Numbered from the stretch's first letter, positions 14,016 through 24,589 are shown. The stretch is 64,000 nucleotides of DNA from Pelagibacterales bacterium SAG-MED29 (GCA_014653815.1 JACWDZ010000001.1:1-64000), one strand, 5' to 3'. Notes: generated by a model from the sequence alone, not told the origin. Numbers and translations: made by a program.

Positions 14016-15299
14016 TTGCATTATAAATTTCCTATGGAAAAATATAAATATAAATGTAAATCTGTTGGAGTTGTAGGAGCTGGTATACAGGGTGTTTGTG
14101 TTGGTCTTCAATTAATTAAAAAAGGAATCCCAGCTACTATATTTGATAGACAAGATCCTTTGTCTTCGGAATTCAAATCTGCTTCTTACGGGAATGCAGG
14201 TCACTTTTCTCCTTATGCCGTTTTACAATTTAATCGTCCTGATGTTTTGTATGATGTTCCTAAAATGCTTCTTAGTTCTTACGGTCCTCTTGCTTTAAAA
14301 TGGAATTATGTTCCAAGTTTAATTCCCTGGATATTAAATTATTTAAAAAACTTTAATAAGAAATCAATGCTGCATACAGCAAAATATATGCATCAAATTT
14401 TAAGTCTATCAAATGATGCATATGAAGAAATATTTAAAGAAATAGATACAAATAATTTAATTGAAAAAAAAGGTATCATTTATGTTTGGACGAATAAAAA
14501 TTTAAAAAGTAGAAATCTTGAAATTAAAGTTAGAAATGACCTAGGTATAGAACAAAAGCTTTTATCTCAAAAAGAAATTTTAGATTTAGAACCTAATTTG
14601 AGCCCTGCATTTGATGCTGGTGTAATTTATGAAAAAGCTATGCATGCAAGAGATCCTCATGGAATTTTAAAAGCAATATTTAAGCTTTTTATAAGTAAAG
14701 GAGGAAGATTTGTTCAAGAAAATATTACAAGTCTTAAACAAATCAATGACAATCAAACAATTATTAAATCTGAAAATGAAGAATATACTTTTGAAAAAAC
14801 TGTAATTGCTTCAGGAGCCTTTTCAAAAAACTTAACAGATCAATTAGATGAAAACATTCCTTTAGACACCGAGCGAGGATATCATGTTCATTTTAAAAAT
14901 ATGGAACATTTAATTTCTAGACCAGTAATCTTTCTAGACAGAGGCTTTGGTATGACGCCGATGAATCAAGGATTAAGAGCTGTCGGCACTGTTGAACTAG
15001 GAGGTCTCAAAAATCCTCCTTCTAAAAAACGAATTGATTATCTAATAAGATGTGCAAAAGAACTTTTACCTCAACTTAAAACTCATCAAGATGAGTGGTT
15101 AGGTTTTAGACCAACATTGCCAGATTTTTTACCAATCATTGGCCCTTCATTAAAAAATAAAAACATTATCTATGCATTTGGCCATCATCATTTAGGCTGG
15201 ACTCTAGGAGCTATAACAGGCAAAATTATTTCTAGAATAGTTGCAGAAGAGAAAACAAATTTGGATTTATCTCCCTACAGCTCAAAAAGATTTAATTAG
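14016..15299 (+). CDS. FAD-dependent oxidoreductase, D-amino-acid dehydrogenase-like
   Basis: GVVGAGIQGVCVGLQL; DAO-family C-terminus GHHHLGWTLGAITGKII. Confidence 0.85.
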   Translation: MHYKFPMEKYKYKCKSVGVVGAGIQGVCVGLQLIKKGIPATIFDRQDPLSSEFKSASYGNAGHFSPYAVLQFNRPDVLYDVPKMLLSSYGPLALKWNYVPSLIPWILNYLKNFNKKSMLHTAKYMHQILSLSNDAYEEIFKEIDTNNLIEKKGIIYVWTNKNLKSRNLEIKVRNDLGIEQKLLSQKEILDLEPNLSPAFDAGVIYEKAMHARDPHGILKAIFKLFISKGGRFVQENITSLKQINDNQTIIKSENEEYTFEKTVIASGAFSKNLTDQLDENIPLDTERGYHVHFKNMEHLISRPVIFLDRGFGMTPMNQGLRAVGTVELGGLKNPPSKKRIDYLIRCAKELLPQLKTHQDEWLGFRPTLPDFLPIIGPSLKNKNIIYAFGHHHLGWTLGAITGKIISRIVAEEKTNLDLSPYSSKRFN

Positions 15300-15306
15300 G
15301 AGTTTT

Positions 15307-16200
15307 TTGTCAAAAAATTATTTAGCTTATCTATTTCTAGTGCTAGCAGCATTATTTTGGTCAGGCAATTTTATTGTCGGAAAGTTTGCTACGTTATTTG
15401 AAATTCCACCATTAACCTTAAATGTTTTAAGATGGATTTCGGTTTGGATTATATTAATTCCTTTCACTTATAAAGAAATTTATAACAATTTAACTTATAT
15501 AAAAAAGAATTGGATCGTTATCAGTTTTATGGGAATAATTACAATAAGCACATTCAACTCTGTCGTTTATTATGCACTTAACTATACACAAGTAATAAAT
15601 GCAGTTTTAATGCTCGCTGCTATTCCTGCAGCAACAATTGTTCTTTCATCTTTAATGAAAATTGAAAAAACAAATATTTTTCAAATATTGGGATTGCTGT
15701 TATCAATTATAGGAATTGGATCAATAATTTCTAACGGTGATATTCAAAAAATTATTTCTTTAAGTTTTAATAAAGGCGATTTGTGGATGCTAGTTTGTGT
15801 AATTACTTGGTCTCTTTATACAACTTTACTTAAAAAACATAAATTTAAGTTTTCACAGTTTACTTTAATACAGCTAATGGTTACTGCTGGACTACTTTTT
15901 TTAATACCACAATTTTTTTATGAAAAATCTATTGGTTTAGAATTAAATTACAATAAAGCATTTTTTTTAATTCTTTTTTATGTAGTTATGTTTCCTGCGT
16001 TAGCCGCTTATTACTGCTGGCAAAAAGGTGTTCAGATAATTGGCCCAAATAGATCTACCATGTTTGTTCAATTGATGCCTTTATTCAGTGCAGTTATGGC
16101 GATAATTATCTTTAATGAAAAATTTGAGTCATACCATTTTGTTGGAGCAACTTTTATATTAACTGGCATTTATTTATCTAATAGGAAAATCAATGATTAA
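15307..16200 (+). CDS. EamA/DMT-family transporter, probable TTG start
   Basis: About 10 TM, two EamA repeats; in-frame TTG after the preceding gene ends. Confidence 0.85.
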   Translation: MSKNYLAYLFLVLAALFWSGNFIVGKFATLFEIPPLTLNVLRWISVWIILIPFTYKEIYNNLTYIKKNWIVISFMGIITISTFNSVVYYALNYTQVINAVLMLAAIPAATIVLSSLMKIEKTNIFQILGLLLSIIGIGSIISNGDIQKIISLSFNKGDLWMLVCVITWSLYTTLLKKHKFKFSQFTLIQLMVTAGLLFLIPQFFYEKSIGLELNYNKAFFLILFYVVMFPALAAYYCWQKGVQIIGPNRSTMFVQLMPLFSAVMAIIIFNEKFESYHFVGATFILTGIYLSNRKIND

Positions 16201-17143
16201 AGTAGCAGTTTTAGATGACTATCAAGAAGTATTTCAACAAATAATTGATATTGAAAAATTTAAAGGAAAATATGAATTCAAAGTTTTTAATGAACCTTTT
16301 TCGAATGAAAATGAAGCAATAGTTGCTCTAGAAGATTTTGAAGCTCTTTTTATAATGCGAGAAAGAACTCCAATGACAAAATCATTAATCAACGCACTTC
16401 CAAAATTAAAGTATATTATGACATCAGGTATAAGAAATAATGCTATTGACCTAGAAGCAGCTAAAAAAAATAAGATTATAGTTTGTGGAACAGAAATTAA
16501 CCCTAACCCTGCAGCGGAAATTACATGGGCTTTAATATTAGGTTTATTGAGAAACATGAAACAAGAGGTTGACAATATGTTTCAGGGTTACTGGCAAACT
16601 ACAATAGGTTTAGAGTTAAAAGGTAAACTATTAGGCTTAATTGGACTTGGGAAGATAGGAACTCAGGTTGCAAAAGTTGCAAAAGCATTTGGAATGGAAG
16701 TTTGTGCATGGAGTGAAAATCTAGATTTAACACATGCAAATAAAATAGGGGTCCTTCCTATGAGCAAAGAAGATTTGTTAAAAGCAGCTGATATTGTTTC
16801 AATACATTTAGTGCTTGGAGATAAATATAAAAATTTAATCACTAAAAAAGAATTAGAGATGATGAAAAAATCATCTTTCTTAATAAATACATCGCGTGGT
16901 CAAATGATCAATGAACCTGATTTAATTGAAGCGCTTAAAGATGAAAAAATTGCAGGCGTAGGTTTAGATGTTTATGATAAAGAACCCCTTCCTCAAGATC
17001 ATAAATTGAGATTTCTTCCAAACGCTTTGTTGTTGCCTCATATTGGTTACGTTACTGCTGAAAATTACTCAAAATTTTATTTTCAAATGTTAGAAAACCT
17101 TGAAGGATGCCTACAAAACAAGCCCCTAAGATTAATCTCATAG
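16193..17143 (+). CDS. D-2-hydroxyacid dehydrogenase family protein
   Basis: NAD-binding GLIGLGKIGTQVAKVAKAFGM; LINTSRGQMINEPDL. Confidence 0.9.
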   Translation: MIKVAVLDDYQEVFQQIIDIEKFKGKYEFKVFNEPFSNENEAIVALEDFEALFIMRERTPMTKSLINALPKLKYIMTSGIRNNAIDLEAAKKNKIIVCGTEINPNPAAEITWALILGLLRNMKQEVDNMFQGYWQTTIGLELKGKLLGLIGLGKIGTQVAKVAKAFGMEVCAWSENLDLTHANKIGVLPMSKEDLLKAADIVSIHLVLGDKYKNLITKKELEMMKKSSFLINTSRGQMINEPDLIEALKDEKIAGVGLDVYDKEPLPQDHKLRFLPNALLLPHIGYVTAENYSKFYFQMLENLEGCLQNKPLRLIS

Positions 17144-17263
17144 ATTCTTCCATTTAGACTCTTCCATTGTAGGTTGTATTAGATAAACTCATTATGAGTG
17201 ATTCGATATGTTTTAAAATAGGCATATCTATGCTTAATGAGGGAGGGGAATACAAAAGGGAGT

Positions 17264-17665
17264 ATGAAAAAAATATTTGGTTTTTTGACCACATTATTAT
17301 TATTAAACGGTTGTGCTGAATCGGTTGCTTTACTCGGCACTTCTGCAGGAAGCGCGTCAAATGGAAAAATTTTTCAATCTTCTTTAAATTCAGCAATAAG
17401 TTATGGAGTTAAAAAAAAAACAGGCAAGGGTCCTTTAGAGCATGTCGCAGCTTATGCAGAAAAAATAAATCCTGAGAAAAAAAAAGAACCTTGCTTATCT
17501 TTTGTTAAAAAAACTAATTCAAAAATTTGTACGATTGTAAAAAAGCAATTAAGTTTAACAAAATCTAACATCATAAATATAAAAAGAGATGAGTCTTTAA
17601 AAGACCTTGCTTCATCACTACAACCTAATATAGATAAAAAATCTAAAATTAAATACTTAGATTAA
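17264..17665 (+). CDS. Small lipoprotein, paralogue A
   Basis: Lipobox LLLLNGC; AESVALLG; high similarity to 17809..18318. Confidence 0.75.
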   Translation: MKKIFGFLTTLLLLNGCAESVALLGTSAGSASNGKIFQSSLNSAISYGVKKKTGKGPLEHVAAYAEKINPEKKKEPCLSFVKKTNSKICTIVKKQLSLTKSNIINIKRDESLKDLASSLQPNIDKKSKIKYLD

Positions 17666-17808
17666 CCGATTCCTAAAGATAACCTGAGGTAGAAAGCTCA
17701 GATATTAACTACTATAAGTTGTGTTAATAAAAATTATTATTTTTACAATTAACTTTTATTTGAATAAGAAGCAGTTATACGAAACCAATCAAAGCAGATT
17801 AGCAAACT

Positions 17809-18318
17809 ATGAAAAAAATATTTTTTTTATTATCAATTGTATTTTTACTAAATGGGTGTGCAGAATCCGTTGCTTTATTGGGTAGTTCTGTTGGAGGAGG
17901 ATCTAGCGGGAAAATGCTTCAATCTTCTTTAAATTCAGCAATAAGTTATGGAGTTAAAAAACGAACAGGGAAAACTCCTTTAGAGCATGCTTTAGCATAT
18001 GCAGAAGAAAAAAATCCTCAAAAAAAGCAAGAGACCTGCATTTCTTTTATTGAAAGAACAAGATCTGAATTTTGTACGATTGTAAATAGACAAATATCAT
18101 TAACGAATATTGTAGTAAAAGAGAAGACATTAGAAATTGTAAAAAAATACCCTAAAAATAATAAAACTGAAGATATAGTCTTAGAAGAAGAGCAGAATTT
18201 TATGAGAGGCTTTTTACAAATTAAAAGATCACCTAGAAAGCTTGCAATAGCTTTACAAGCTAAAATAAAAGAAAAATCAAAAAATAAAGATCTTAATCGA
18301 TATTCATTAAGAAGGTAG
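17809..18318 (+). CDS. Small lipoprotein, paralogue B
   Basis: Lipobox VFLLNGC; same AESVALLGxS...QSSLNSAISYGVKK as paralogue A. Confidence 0.75.
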   Translation: MKKIFFLLSIVFLLNGCAESVALLGSSVGGGSSGKMLQSSLNSAISYGVKKRTGKTPLEHALAYAEEKNPQKKQETCISFIERTRSEFCTIVNRQISLTNIVVKEKTLEIVKKYPKNNKTEDIVLEEEQNFMRGFLQIKRSPRKLAIALQAKIKEKSKNKDLNRYSLRR

Positions 18319-18343
18319 TCCAGAATTTTCTTGTTGGGATATA

Positions 18344-18372
18344 ATGGCCCCAATAAAATTAATTGGGGCCAT
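18344..18372. terminator. Bidirectional hairpin between convergent genes
   Basis: tggccccaat (18345-18354) / attggggcca (18362-18371). Confidence 0.75.
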
Positions 18373-18382
18373 AAATAAATTG

Positions 18383-19675
18383 TTAAGCTGCTAATGCTTG
18401 TTTAATGTCAGCAATGATATCGTCCGGATGTTCTATACCGATCGACAGTCTTACATAACCTGGTGTTACACCAGCTGCTAATAACTCTTCATCATTAAGT
18501 TGACTATGAGTTGTAGTAGCAGGATGTATTGCTAAACTTCTAGCATCACCAATATTAGCAACGTGATAAAGCATCTTTAAATTGTCAATGAATTTAGAAC
18601 CTGCTTCTCTAGTTCCTACATCCATTCCAACTAAAGAACCATATCCACCTTTCATATATTTCTTAGCCCTTTCCTTAATCTCACCCTGATGATTAGTAGG
18701 GTAGATTACATTTTTAACTTTCTTTTGAGTTTCTAAGAAAGAAACAACTTTTTCTGCATTGCTACAGTGTTGTTTCATTCTAAGAGCAACTGTTTCCAAA
18801 CCTTGAATAATTTGGAAAGCATTGAATGGACTTAATGGAGCACCTAAGTCTCTAAGTAAAACCACTCTTGCTCTGATTGCAAAAGGAATGTTAGCTCCTG
18901 TTAATTGAGGAACTGCATCTGCCCATATAGCACCACCATAACTTTGATCTGGTTCATTCATTAGTGGTTGTCTTTTTCTGTCTTTTGTCCAGTCGAAGTT
19001 ACCGCCATCAACAATGATTCCGCCAATCGAAGTTCCGTGACCACCAATATATTTAGTCAAAGAGTGACACACAACGGCCGCCCCATGAGTCAAAGGTTTA
19101 CATATTACTGGTGAAGCAGTGTTATCAATGATTAAAGGTATACCTTTTTTCTTACCGATATCAGCAACTTCTTTAATTGGAAAAACTCGAAGATAAGGAT
19201 TTGGACAAGATTCACCGTAGTAAGCTCTAGTCTTATCATCTGTCATCTTCTCAAAGTTTTTTGGGTCGGAAGGATCTGCAAATCTAACCTCAACACCTTG
19301 TAATCTTAACTGATTTTTAAATAGATTTACCGTACCTCCGTACAAGTCAGTTGAAGCAACAACATTATCTCCAGCTTTAGCTACGTTTAGAATACAATAA
19401 GCTGATGCTGCTTGACCTGAACCAACTGCCACCGCAGCCAATCCTGACTCTAAAGCTGCTACTCTTTTTTCAAGAACATCACATGTCGGATTCATGATCC
19501 TTGTGTAAATATTTCCAAATTCTTTCAAACCAAATAAATTTGCAGCTGTTTCAGCATTTTTAAATTGATAAGAAGAAGTTTGATAAATCGGAACTGCTAC
19601 TGCTGTGGTTGCAGGGTCGCTTCTATACTCACCACCGTGTAACCCAATAGTTTCCGGATGTTTAAAATTTGCCAT
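18383..19675 (-). CDS. metY: O-acetylhomoserine sulfhydrylase
   Basis: Cys/Met PLP family; CHSLTKYIGGHGTSIGGIIVDGG. Confidence 0.95.
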   Translation of the reverse strand: MANFKHPETIGLHGGEYRSDPATTAVAVPIYQTSSYQFKNAETAANLFGLKEFGNIYTRIMNPTCDVLEKRVAALESGLAAVAVGSGQAASAYCILNVAKAGDNVVASTDLYGGTVNLFKNQLRLQGVEVRFADPSDPKNFEKMTDDKTRAYYGESCPNPYLRVFPIKEVADIGKKKGIPLIIDNTASPVICKPLTHGAAVVCHSLTKYIGGHGTSIGGIIVDGGNFDWTKDRKRQPLMNEPDQSYGGAIWADAVPQLTGANIPFAIRARVVLLRDLGAPLSPFNAFQIIQGLETVALRMKQHCSNAEKVVSFLETQKKVKNVIYPTNHQGEIKERAKKYMKGGYGSLVGMDVGTREAGSKFIDNLKMLYHVANIGDARSLAIHPATTTHSQLNDEELLAAGVTPGYVRLSIGIEHPDDIIADIKQALAA

Positions 19676-19681
19676 TTTTTT

Positions 19682-19745
19682 TCTCCTTTTTTAGTACTTC
19701 GACATTATGTCGGGCGTACAATATAGTTCAAATACCCGGTTTTAA
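19682..19745 (-). promoter_or_regulatory. Putative SAM-V riboswitch overlapping the metY ribosome-binding site
   Basis: Minus strand ccgggtatttgaactatattGTACgcccGACAtaaTGTCgaaGTACtaaaaaAGGAG directly upstream of metY. Confidence 0.7.
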
Positions 19746-19759
19746 TTTGAGAATACTTC

Positions 19760-19789
19760 AAAAAAAAACCACCGGCTAAAGCGGTGGTC
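19760..19789 (-). terminator. Rho-independent terminator between the two putative aptamers
   Basis: Minus strand accaccgctttagccggtggtttttttt; GC hairpin followed by a U-run. Confidence 0.9.
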
Positions 19790-19800
19790 AATAGACTTAG

Positions 19801-19854
19801 TCGCTTTAGCTGGATTTATTAAGCGCTCAGCAATTTGAATTAAATCAGCGCTAC
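19801..19854 (-). promoter_or_regulatory. Putative SAM-II riboswitch
   Basis: Minus strand tagcgctgatttaattcaaattgctgagcgcttaataaatccagctaaagcga; matches recalled SAM-II core (GCTGATTTAA ... TTGC ... GAGCGC ... AATAAA ... GCTAAAG). Confidence 0.82.
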
Positions 19855-19858
19855 AAAC

Positions 19859-19887
19859 ACTTAACTACCTTTCTTATTTGCTGTCAA
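19859..19887 (-). promoter_or_regulatory. Probable sigma70 promoter for the metY leader
   Basis: Minus strand TTGACA (19882-19887), 17-nt spacer, TTAAGT (19859-19864), just before the putative SAM-II aptamer. Confidence 0.65.
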
Positions 19888-19991
19888 GTTGTATATAATT
19901 ACTTGTATTTTAAGGTCTATTACCTTGCTCCCTGATACCTTTTTGCATTGGATTTCTTTTGTTATTTTCGACTTTTTTGCTAGTTTGAGCT

Positions 19992-21242
19992 GTGAAAAAA
20001 AAATATTCGATTTTTACCCTTATAAAAAACTCTTTTTCTAATAATGAAAATTGGCAAAAGATGTGGAAGAGTCCTAATCCTAAAAAAACCTACGACGTAA
20101 TTGTAGTAGGTGGTGGAGGCCATGGATTGGGGACTGCTTATTATTTAGCAAAGGAACACGGAATAAAAAATATTGCTGTAATAGAAAAAGGTTGGCTAGG
20201 AGGCGGAAACACTGGTCGGAACACTACCATTATAAGATCTAACTATCTCTGGAATGAAAGCGCCTATCTTTACGATCATTCTATAAAATTATGGGAAAAT
20301 CTATCACAAGAATTGAATTACAATATGATGTTTAGTCAAAGAGGCGTCATGAATTTAGCTCACAACGAGCATGATATTAAAGAAATGAAAAGAAGAGTAA
20401 GCGCTAACAGACTTAACGGACTTGATACTCAGTGGTTAGAAACAAAAGAAATCAAAAAATTAGTTCCTATAATGAATACAGATAATTTAAGGTATCCAGT
20501 TTTAGGCGCTGCTTTTCAACCAAGAGGTGGAGTGGCAAGACACGATGCTGTTGCTTGGGGTTTTGCAATGAGAGCAGACGAAATGGGAGTTGATATTATT
20601 CAAAATTGTGAAGCTCAAAGCATTAAAACAAGAAGCGGTAAAGTTGAAGGAGTTAAAACTTCTAAAGGTTTTATAAGAGCAAAAAAAGTAGCAGTTGTAG
20701 CCTCAGGTCATACTAGCGTATTAGCAAAAACAGCTGGTGTAAGATTGCCATTACAAAGCAGACCTTTGCAGGCTTTAGTTTCCGAACCTATTAAACCTAT
20801 AATCAATACAGTTGTAATGTCTAACGCTGTGCATGCTTATGTAAGCCAATCAGACAAAGGTGAACTAGTTATTGGCGCTGGAACAGATGGATACAATTCA
20901 TTTACACAAAGAGGAGGGTACGATGTTATCGAAGAAACGGTACGTGCCATTGTTGAGCTCTACCCAATATTTGGAAAGATGAAAATGTTACGTCAATGGG
21001 GAGGGATAGTAGATATTTGCCCTGACGCTAGTCCAATAATAAGTAAATGTGAAGTTAAAGGATTGTATTTTAATTGCGGTTGGGGAACAGGTGGTTTTAA
21101 AGCAACACCAGGTAGCGCAAATGTTTTTGCACACACAGTTGCTAATGATGAGCCACACAAAATAAATGCTCCTTTTAATTTAGAAAGATTTTCAGACGGC
21201 AGACTTATAGACGAACATGGAGCAGCAGCAGTAGCACATTAG
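19992..21242 (+). CDS. soxB: Sarcosine oxidase beta subunit
   Basis: FAD motif [20 protein letters not shown]; adjacent soxD and soxA. Confidence 0.95.
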   Translation: MKKKYSIFTLIKNSFSNNENWQKMWKSPNPKKTYDVIVVGGGGHGLGTAYYLAKEHGIKNIAVIEKGWLGGGNTGRNTTIIRSNYLWNESAYLYDHSIKLWENLSQELNYNMMFSQRGVMNLAHNEHDIKEMKRRVSANRLNGLDTQWLETKEIKKLVPIMNTDNLRYPVLGAAFQPRGGVARHDAVAWGFAMRADEMGVDIIQNCEAQSIKTRSGKVEGVKTSKGFIRAKKVAVVASGHTSVLAKTAGVRLPLQSRPLQALVSEPIKPIINTVVMSNAVHAYVSQSDKGELVIGAGTDGYNSFTQRGGYDVIEETVRAIVELYPIFGKMKMLRQWGGIVDICPDASPIISKCEVKGLYFNCGWGTGGFKATPGSANVFAHTVANDEPHKINAPFNLERFSDGRLIDEHGAAAVAH

Positions 21243-21244
21243 AT

Positions 21245-21595
21245 ATGATTTTGATAAATTGTCCATATTGTGGTGAAAGAGATCAATCAGAATTTTCTAA
21301 TGGAGGCGAAGCTCATGTAGCAAGACCAGAAAATTCTGAAAACCTTAATGATAAAGATTGGGGACAATACGTTTTTTATCGTGATAACCCTAAAGGAATT
21401 TTTTATGAGCGCTGGGTTCACTCTCACGGGTGCAGAAAATGGTTTAACGCAGTTAGAAACACATCTACAGATGAAATATTAAAGATTTATAAGCTAGATG
21501 AAAAACAACCAAAACTAGATAGGTTTACCAATACTTTAAAAACACCTTCAGGAGAACCAAAAGTGGGATCTGGAAACTTTACTGTAAAGAAATAA
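21245..21595 (+). CDS. soxD: Sarcosine oxidase delta subunit
   Basis: INCPYCGERDQSEFSNGGEAHVARP. Confidence 0.93.
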   Translation: MILINCPYCGERDQSEFSNGGEAHVARPENSENLNDKDWGQYVFYRDNPKGIFYERWVHSHGCRKWFNAVRNTSTDEILKIYKLDEKQPKLDRFTNTLKTPSGEPKVGSGNFTVKK

Positions 21596-21598
21596 TTT

Positions 21599-24589
21599 AT
21601 GAGCGCTTTAGATAATAAAAAATGCTCCTATGTAAAAAAAAATAAAAAGATTGCATTCACTTTTGATGGAAAAAAATATTATGGTTATAAAGGAGATACG
21701 ATAGCTTCAGCTTTATTGAGAAATAATGTTAGGCTAGTTGCTAGAAGTTTTAAGTATCATAGACCAAGAGGTATATATACTTGTGGAATAGAAGAACCTA
21801 ATGCGATTGTTCAAATATTAAATGAACATAACGAACCCAACACTAGAGCTACAGTAAAACAAATTTATGATGGTATGAAAGTAGATAGCCAAAATCGATG
21901 GCCATCTCTTAATTTAGATATTGGTTCAATTAACAATTTGTTATCACCGATGTTTTCTGCAGGCTTTTATTACAAAACATTTATGGGTCCAAAGGGGTTT
22001 TGGAAAAGAATTTATGAACCAATTATAAGAAGAACAGCCGGGCTTGGAAAACCACCTAAGGAATTTAGATCTAAAAGCATTCATCAAAATCATAACGTTG
22101 ATATTGTTATTGTTGGAGCAGGCTTAAGTGGGTTAATTGCAGCAAGAAAATTAATTGATACAGAATATGATGTTTTGATTTTAGAACAAGATAGCTTTAT
22201 AGGAGGAGTGTTAAAAAACTCAAATAAAGTAGAAAAGATTAATAATCAAGAAGTAAATAAGTGGATTAAGGAAACCGAAAGACTTATAAAAACTTCAACA
22301 AATATTAAAATATTAAAAAACTCGCTAGTAACTTCATACAATTTTACAAATCATTTAATTGCTTTAGAAGATAAATTTGCTGGAAAAGCAATTGATACAA
22401 GCAAATCCGAGTTAACTCTTCACAAAATCAGAACAACGCATACCATCTTAGCTAACGGACATATTGAGCGATTTATTTCATTTAGAAACAATGATTTGCC
22501 GGGGGTAATGTTAGCTTCGTCTTTTGAAAAATATATTCATCGATACGGAGTTATCCCTGAAACCAACCCTGTAATTTTTACAAACAATTCATCAACAGTT
22601 ACTCTTTTAAAATCTTTAGTTGATCTTGATCATAAGCCAGCTGCTTATGTAGATGCTAGAGATAAAAATAAGATAGGAAAAAAACTTTTAACTTACTTAA
22701 AGAAAAACAATATTCCTTTTTATACTAACGCAGAAATAGAAGGTTGTGATGGAAATAAAAAGGTTGAAACTATATCTATCAGAAAAAATAAGAATAAAAT
22801 TATTAAAGTAAAATCTGAAATGCTTTGTGTATCTGGAGGAATAAATCCTGATATACATTTATTTACTCAATCAAAAGGGCTAGTTAAATGGGATGATAAA
22901 CTTATTACTTTTAAACCAGATGTGCCTTTTCAGAACACTATTACTTTAGGATCCGTAAGTGGAAATTATAATTATGAAAAAACAAATGATGAAATTAATA
23001 ATAAATTGTCTTTTTTAAAAGCAAAAAATATTGAATTTAAGATAGAAATTAATGATACCAATAATTTTAATATCAAAGAGCTTTGGGAAACTCAGCATGA
23101 AAAAAAATCAAATTGGTCTAAATCTTTTATAGATTTACATAATGATGTAACTACAAAAGATCTTAAGCAAGCAGTTGTAGAAGGATTCGATCGGATTGAG
23201 CATCTAAAGCGTTTCACTACAAACAGCATGGGTACTGACCAAGGAAAAATTAGTAGTATTAATTCATTAGGTATAGTTTCAAAAATTTTAAAAAAGCAAA
23301 TTTCTGAAGTAGGAACAACAACTTATAGACCACCTTATGCTCCGCTTAGCTTTTCAGCTATTGCTGGAAGAAGCACTTATGAATTTTACGATCCTCAAAG
23401 AAAAACTCCTATTCATAATTGGCACGTAGACAATAAAGCAGTATTCGAAGATGTGGGCCAGTGGAAAAGACCTTGGTATTTTAAAGAGCATGACGCAGAA
23501 ACTATGCATCAGGCTCTGCAAAGAGAATCAAAACAAACAAGACAAACAGCAGGTATCTTAGACGGTAGTACTCTTGGAAAAATTGAAATTAAAGGGAAGG
23601 ATGCATTGGAATTTATGAATCTTATGTATACAAATCCGTTCACTAAAATGAAACCAATGACCTCAAGGTACGCTCTTATGTTAGGAGAAGATGGAATGAT
23701 AAAAGATGACGGTATTGTATGTAAATTTAATGATAAGCATTTCATAGCAACAACTACATCAGGAGGTGCTCCTAAAGTTTTAGCTGATATGGAAGAATAT
23801 CTTCAAACAGAGTGGCCTCATCTTCAAGTTTATGTGAATTCAATTACAGAACAATTCACTACATTTAATATTAGTGGCCCTAAATCAAGAGATATAATGA
23901 GCAAAGTATTTACTGAAGTTGATTTTAGCAATGAAAACTTTCCCTTTATGACTTTTAAAGTTTTTAATTATATGGATACAGAAGTTAGAATTATGAGAGC
24001 CAGTTTTACAGGAGAACTTGGTTATGAGATTTATATTACTCCTAATCATGGTTTAGCATTATGGAAAAGAATATTTCATCATGGAAATGTATTTGACCTT
24101 GTTCCTTACGGAACAGAGACTATGCATTTGTTGAGAGCCGAAAAAGGCTACGTTGTAATTGGTCAAGAGACTGACGGAACTGTGACACCTATTGATCTTA
24201 ATTTTAATTGGATGATAGGTAAAAAGAAAAAAGATTTTATCGGGAAAAGATCGTTAACTAGAAGTGACACAGCGAGAGAAGATCGAAAACAATTGGTTGG
24301 GATTATTCCTTTAGATAAATCTGAATTTATTGAAGAAGGACAACATGTTGTGGAGCGCGAAAGAATACCAGATCCAATAAAAACACCAGTAGAGTATCTT
24401 GGCCATGTTTCTTCTAGCTACCACAGCCCTAATCTTAACCACTGTATTGCAATGGCAATGATAAAAGGCGGCAACAAATTGATGGGCAGTAAATTATTTG
24501 TTTCTTCGTCTTATGGAACCAAAAACATCCCAGTAGAGGTTGTTAGTCCTGTTTTTATTGATCCCGAAAACAAAAGGCTGATATCATGA
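21599..24589 (+). CDS. soxA: Sarcosine oxidase alpha subunit
   Basis: N-terminal 2Fe-2S-like domain, FAD domain, C-terminal GcvT domain. Confidence 0.95.
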   Translation: MSALDNKKCSYVKKNKKIAFTFDGKKYYGYKGDTIASALLRNNVRLVARSFKYHRPRGIYTCGIEEPNAIVQILNEHNEPNTRATVKQIYDGMKVDSQNRWPSLNLDIGSINNLLSPMFSAGFYYKTFMGPKGFWKRIYEPIIRRTAGLGKPPKEFRSKSIHQNHNVDIVIVGAGLSGLIAARKLIDTEYDVLILEQDSFIGGVLKNSNKVEKINNQEVNKWIKETERLIKTSTNIKILKNSLVTSYNFTNHLIALEDKFAGKAIDTSKSELTLHKIRTTHTILANGHIERFISFRNNDLPGVMLASSFEKYIHRYGVIPETNPVIFTNNSSTVTLLKSLVDLDHKPAAYVDARDKNKIGKKLLTYLKKNNIPFYTNAEIEGCDGNKKVETISIRKNKNKIIKVKSEMLCVSGGINPDIHLFTQSKGLVKWDDKLITFKPDVPFQNTITLGSVSGNYNYEKTNDEINNKLSFLKAKNIEFKIEINDTNNFNIKELWETQHEKKSNWSKSFIDLHNDVTTKDLKQAVVEGFDRIEHLKRFTTNSMGTDQGKISSINSLGIVSKILKKQISEVGTTTYRPPYAPLSFSAIAGRSTYEFYDPQRKTPIHNWHVDNKAVFEDVGQWKRPWYFKEHDAETMHQALQRESKQTRQTAGILDGSTLGKIEIKGKDALEFMNLMYTNPFTKMKPMTSRYALMLGEDGMIKDDGIVCKFNDKHFIATTTSGGAPKVLADMEEYLQTEWPHLQVYVNSITEQFTTFNISGPKSRDIMSKVFTEVDFSNENFPFMTFKVFNYMDTEVRIMRASFTGELGYEIYITPNHGLALWKRIFHHGNVFDLVPYGTETMHLLRAEKGYVVIGQETDGTVTPIDLNFNWMIGKKKKDFIGKRSLTRSDTAREDRKQLVGIIPLDKSEFIEEGQHVVERERIPDPIKTPVEYLGHVSSSYHSPNLNHCIAMAMIKGGNKLMGSKLFVSSSYGTKNIPVEVVSPVFIDPENKRLIS

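Noticed and set aside
15241-15306. ORF-track extension of the EamA transporter into the end of the D-amino-acid dehydrogenase gene
   Set aside because: A TTG start at 15307 right after the upstream stop gives a typical transporter N-terminus; the extension is likely non-coding in that frame.
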